Source: Bacteroidales bacterium UBA4621
Lineage (GTDB): Bacteria; Bacteroidota; Bacteroidia; Bacteroidales; Paludibacteraceae
Reading direction: 5' to 3'
Length of the DNA stretch: 16,268 bases
Assembly (NCBI GenBank): GCA_002387325.1
Contig: DGIN01000030.1
Span: 1 to 16,268 of the forward strand
Positions 14,401 through 16,268 of the stretch are shown piece by piece. Below the pieces are notes generated by a model. The model was not told where the DNA came from. It was given only the letters and a program-made list of their open reading frames with translations, and ran no database searches. The translations under genes were made by a program, and so were the position numbers. Numbering within the stretch: position 1 is the stretch's first letter; each line of letters opens with the position of its first letter.

Positions 14401-16268
14401 GACGAGACGAATCAGATAACACTCACCAGTGAAGTCCTCTTCCAAATGCCGGTGGCTGTGCCGCAGAACGTACAGGCAACCCGCGGAAACACCGATGCCC
14501 TTACCCTCACATGGGACGCTGTGCCTTACGCATATAGGTATCAGATTGAAATCACTACCATCGATGAACGAGGCGGTACGACAATGAGAACGCAGTACGT
14601 CTTCGATGGCACCCAATACATCGACCAAAATGCCCCTGCATTGGGTATTGTAGGCTATAAGGTGCAGGCGTGCTTCCCGAATTATGTAACGAGCGACATG
14701 TCAGAGCAGGTTGTCGGCTGGAAGGCTATCGACCAAGTGGAACTGAAAGGTGTCTCCACACGCCGCCCGTGGAACGGCACGGTGGATATAGACCTTACCT
14801 ACAAGACGGTGCGCAACCAGTTTGCACGACTGACAGGCACCAACCTGCCCGACAGGCAAGTCTCCATCACGGCAAAGACCGCAGATGGTGCGGCGTTCCT
14901 CGTCCAATCACTTATGAAAGAGACGCTGGAAGGCGATATTATTTGGCGCGAGAAGGTGGACGGAAAGTCTCCGTTTACTCTTGGAAACGCCGGTCGTATC
15001 ACCGACCATATCACATGGGACGCACCGGCGGATGCACCGCGTATGCATGATCCTAATTCCGTGATTACTATCACGCTACAGGGCGACGAGTACAGCGAAG
15101 AAATCAAGTTTGAGCGCACTTTCGACTTGGATACCCGCATAGGGGTTATTGACGTATCGTCTTCCGAGGTGAATATCCCTATCCCATGGTCCACACGTTG
15201 GGCAAAGCCGGAGGTGAAAGAGGGGACGCTCGGCTTCGGCGAAAACGATGCATGGTGGAAGCAGACGGCAGTGCTGACAGATATTACTGACAACGCGAAC
15301 CCCAAGGAGATTCTGAGAACCGAGGCAAGACTCGGCGAGGGTACGGTCAACACATGGACACCGAAGAAGTGGGGCTATAATACGCTTACGCTGATACTCC
15401 GCCCTATCAGTGGCAGCAACGAACAAACGGAGTACGCTGCAACCTTCAATGTAGTACCCGATTTCACGTTCACCGCCACACAAGGCAGCAACCGCGACAG
15501 CATTATCTTGGAGTGGAACCGGCAAGGAGGCATACACACCTATTCTATCCGTCGCCGTGCGGCACACACCAACGATGCCTTTACGGAGGTGGCTATCTGC
15601 ACCGACACCACCCGTTGGGCGGACACATCCTTCGAGACCATAGTGGGCGAGTTCGAGTACACCATCATGCCGCTGAACACTGACGGCACGGACGCATGGA
15701 CGCAGTTCACCCCCGTAGTGGGCTACCGCGCATTGGATATAACCCGCCCCGTTACTATTATATCGAATGTTGCCGGTGCTGTAACCACCGACAAACAGAC
15801 TGCCCGCTATGGTGAGACAGTAACGCTCACAATCCCGTCCGTGGCAGGCTATATCTTGGAGCAATACCGTGTCATGGACGGCGAAACGCCGCTGACACTC
15901 GTCCCCGCCGCCGAAGAGGGCAAATATACCTTTACCATGCCCGCAGGTGAGGTGGTGGTAGCAGTCTCCTACAAGGCGATAGACTACGATGTTACCCTTG
16001 TGCCTTCGGTAAGCGGCACCGTAACTGCCGACAAAGAGACGGCGCACATCGGTGAGACCGTAACGCTGACCGTAACACCCAACAAGGGATACGAGTTGGA
16101 CGAAATCCATGTGATGTTCGGTGAGACGCAACTGACCATGGTTTCGGAGGGCGAAGGCATTCATACCTTCACTATGCCCGCAGGCAATGTTGTCATATCC
16201 GTTCTGTTCAAGGAAGCCACCGGCACGGATGTCATTGCTCCCAATGCAGTGAAGGCTACCACACGCAA
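11491..16268 (+). CDS. Very large modular secreted protein: four copies of an unrecognised beta module, Fn3 domains, InlB-B-like repeats; 3'-truncated
   Basis: The frame is open for 1592 codons to the window edge. Residues 1-22 form a Sec signal peptide (MTKKLSLLLLLAAMFCGMSA, AYA before the cut); no lipobox. Then: an Fn3-like domain (38-182); repeat A (185-337) and Fn3 (348-430); repeat B (433-567), 'DTR' module (568-652), Fn3 (652-745); repeat C (747-883), DTR module (884-985), Fn3 (990-1076); repeat D (1079-1210), DTR module (1211-1322), Fn3 (1322-1418); and two InlB-B/Flg_new-like repeats (1421-1497, 1498-1576) with YTFTMPAGEVVVA-type ends. Repeats A-D share a PW or PLNG-like start with a YKT/YKS-type strand and a W.A..D end. 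After the last repeat comes GTDVIAPNAVKATTR, comparable with the point 45 residues before the end of the left-hand protein, so the stop is probably close. ATG 11491 is the only start that gives the signal peptide; in-frame stops lie at 11407 and 11446. A cell-surface or extracellular adhesive/structural role is inferred; no catalytic motif is visible. Confidence 0.93.
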   Translation, partial: MTKKLSLLLLLAAMFCGMSAYAAPGGTFKQVEHPGAFPTPQNVIASIDEYSNITLEWDGVHWPADGYPLEIDGRTLPHDTLIYYGISYRKRKSGTTEWGDWYDNSSTANRWAYSYGVRGEFLEHVTWKPYWKAEAGYYYQFRVQCTCNPVWRGKDTYREPYEDPDPTQDCYFSEWSDTVQAYRTLDKLAITEASTSHPLNGYTSISVKYTYTSSREAEGEDPLYFTFKVIEIPDPEPGTTPEAPAEGGKPYARRDGTPLDVQSLTLTPPNTTTSKKITADNFALTSSVDAGIITWSAYQDLKNYYHDNVTIWIQGWAKSETEGGEPRLVVDEAIGEISLDTRPCTAKPGTDTNGTPAVILTWPKEPTAATYKIIRGINNVNNTYATIADNVADTIFVDTDVQPAVRYAYQVIAKDSTGKEFVASSPFYGYSQLDSLSIAGIQPQSPWNGKLDIFAKYKTARDDWTWDGTPYFKLTAKAGDKVLDVKTLSMIVFLPSDTTSWSLNPNRFKFEDGVSDCRLVWDAGTDIGAQYLDQLTLTIECASVEPDRTDVPAKAWTGGTASYTIGHFDTRSPRVVNLAAGTPVYADLVWFDGATKADVFCNGTKVFELPDEAGNTRGSITLGKNELNIWGENELKLVPDKGEPWTGVIKYPDFDFSISKGVKSGIKLMWWSLIDQNAVSGYQIQRRIMGSTDAFEAVQTVGPDVMTYTDKTAEEATIYEYTVVPLNSDGEPIGPVPSPRSGGYRTLEKIEFVQARQFYPWSTRVAIDIYYKSARQSSTDGEVIYALKAKMADGTEIPIKRENLTLETVDGLHLLPNDIPFGSKSLPSGATTRLWWNAPADLTVPLSSSVISGITLQVVPTLAEGAPAGAKPAPATVTSAGITVDLRTKRTVTPGEHIPVVWEWWRTDSRVEAHDNNNFYVKPEGSETDETMVWHTPEHSGEGTIEVPLVNDDLWPSFRLVKREMNTDDTDETNQITLTSEVLFQMPVAVPQNVQATRGNTDALTLTWDAVPYAYRYQIEITTIDERGGTTMRTQYVFDGTQYIDQNAPALGIVGYKVQACFPNYVTSDMSEQVVGWKAIDQVELKGVSTRRPWNGTVDIDLTYKTVRNQFARLTGTNLPDRQVSITAKTADGAAFLVQSLMKETLEGDIIWREKVDGKSPFTLGNAGRITDHITWDAPADAPRMHDPNSVITITLQGDEYSEEIKFERTFDLDTRIGVIDVSSSEVNIPIPWSTRWAKPEVKEGTLGFGENDAWWKQTAVLTDITDNANPKEILRTEARLGEGTVNTWTPKKWGYNTLTLILRPISGSNEQTEYAATFNVVPDFTFTATQGSNRDSIILEWNRQGGIHTYSIRRRAAHTNDAFTEVAICTDTTRWADTSFETIVGEFEYTIMPLNTDGTDAWTQFTPVVGYRALDITRPVTIISNVAGAVTTDKQTARYGETVTLTIPSVAGYILEQYRVMDGETPLTLVPAAEEGKYTFTMPAGEVVVAVSYKAIDYDVTLVPSVSGTVTADKETAHIGETVTLTVTPNKGYELDEIHVMFGETQLTMVSEGEGIHTFTMPAGNVVISVLFKEATGTDVIAPNAVKATTR

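Overview
The window looks like a chromosomal segment of a Bacteroidota bacterium, most likely order Bacteroidales. The grounds are: several intergenic regions carry the Bacteroidetes-type promoter (TTTG or TTG, about 20 bases, then TAnnTTTG) instead of -35/-10 boxes; there are no obvious Shine-Dalgarno sites; glutamine synthetase is the large type III form; lysine/meso-DAP synthesis uses the DapL aminotransferase; and secreted proteins are built from Fn3 and InlB-B-like repeats. Genes are of moderate GC and spacers are AT-rich. The genus cannot be named from this sequence alone.

Layout. Bases 1-971: C-terminal end of a modular surface protein (+). 968-1498: GNAT acetyltransferase (-), tail-to-tail with the first gene and divergent from the next. 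1748-3592: glmS (+). 3901-4638: PrsW-family intramembrane protease (+). 4775-5824: holA, DNA polymerase III delta (+). 6229-8418: glnN, glutamine synthetase III (+). 8830-9645: dapF (+). 9905-11131: dapL (+). 11491-16268: a second, very large modular secreted protein (+), running off the right edge probably only a few dozen codons before its stop.

Function. The central block is core metabolism feeding the cell envelope. GlnN makes glutamine, GlmS uses glutamine to make glucosamine-6-phosphate for peptidoglycan and LPS, and DapL plus DapF make meso-diaminopimelate for peptidoglycan and lysine. HolA is replication housekeeping. The genes are separated by 136-411 bp spacers holding their own promoters, terminators and small repeats, so most look like single transcription units rather than one operon. 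The two modular surface proteins flanking the block are paralogues.

The most unusual content is (a) the architecture of the right-hand protein: four copies of an unrecognised beta-rich module, usually followed by a second 'DTR' module and an Fn3 domain, with the left-hand protein a mosaic of the same parts; and (b) small spacer structures: three unrelated 11-bp tandem repeats, a 26-bp dispersed hairpin element, a matching pair of terminators, and a repeat- and hairpin-rich leader before dapF. I found no CRISPR, insertion sequence, phage gene, tRNA or rRNA, and no convincing new multi-gene system.
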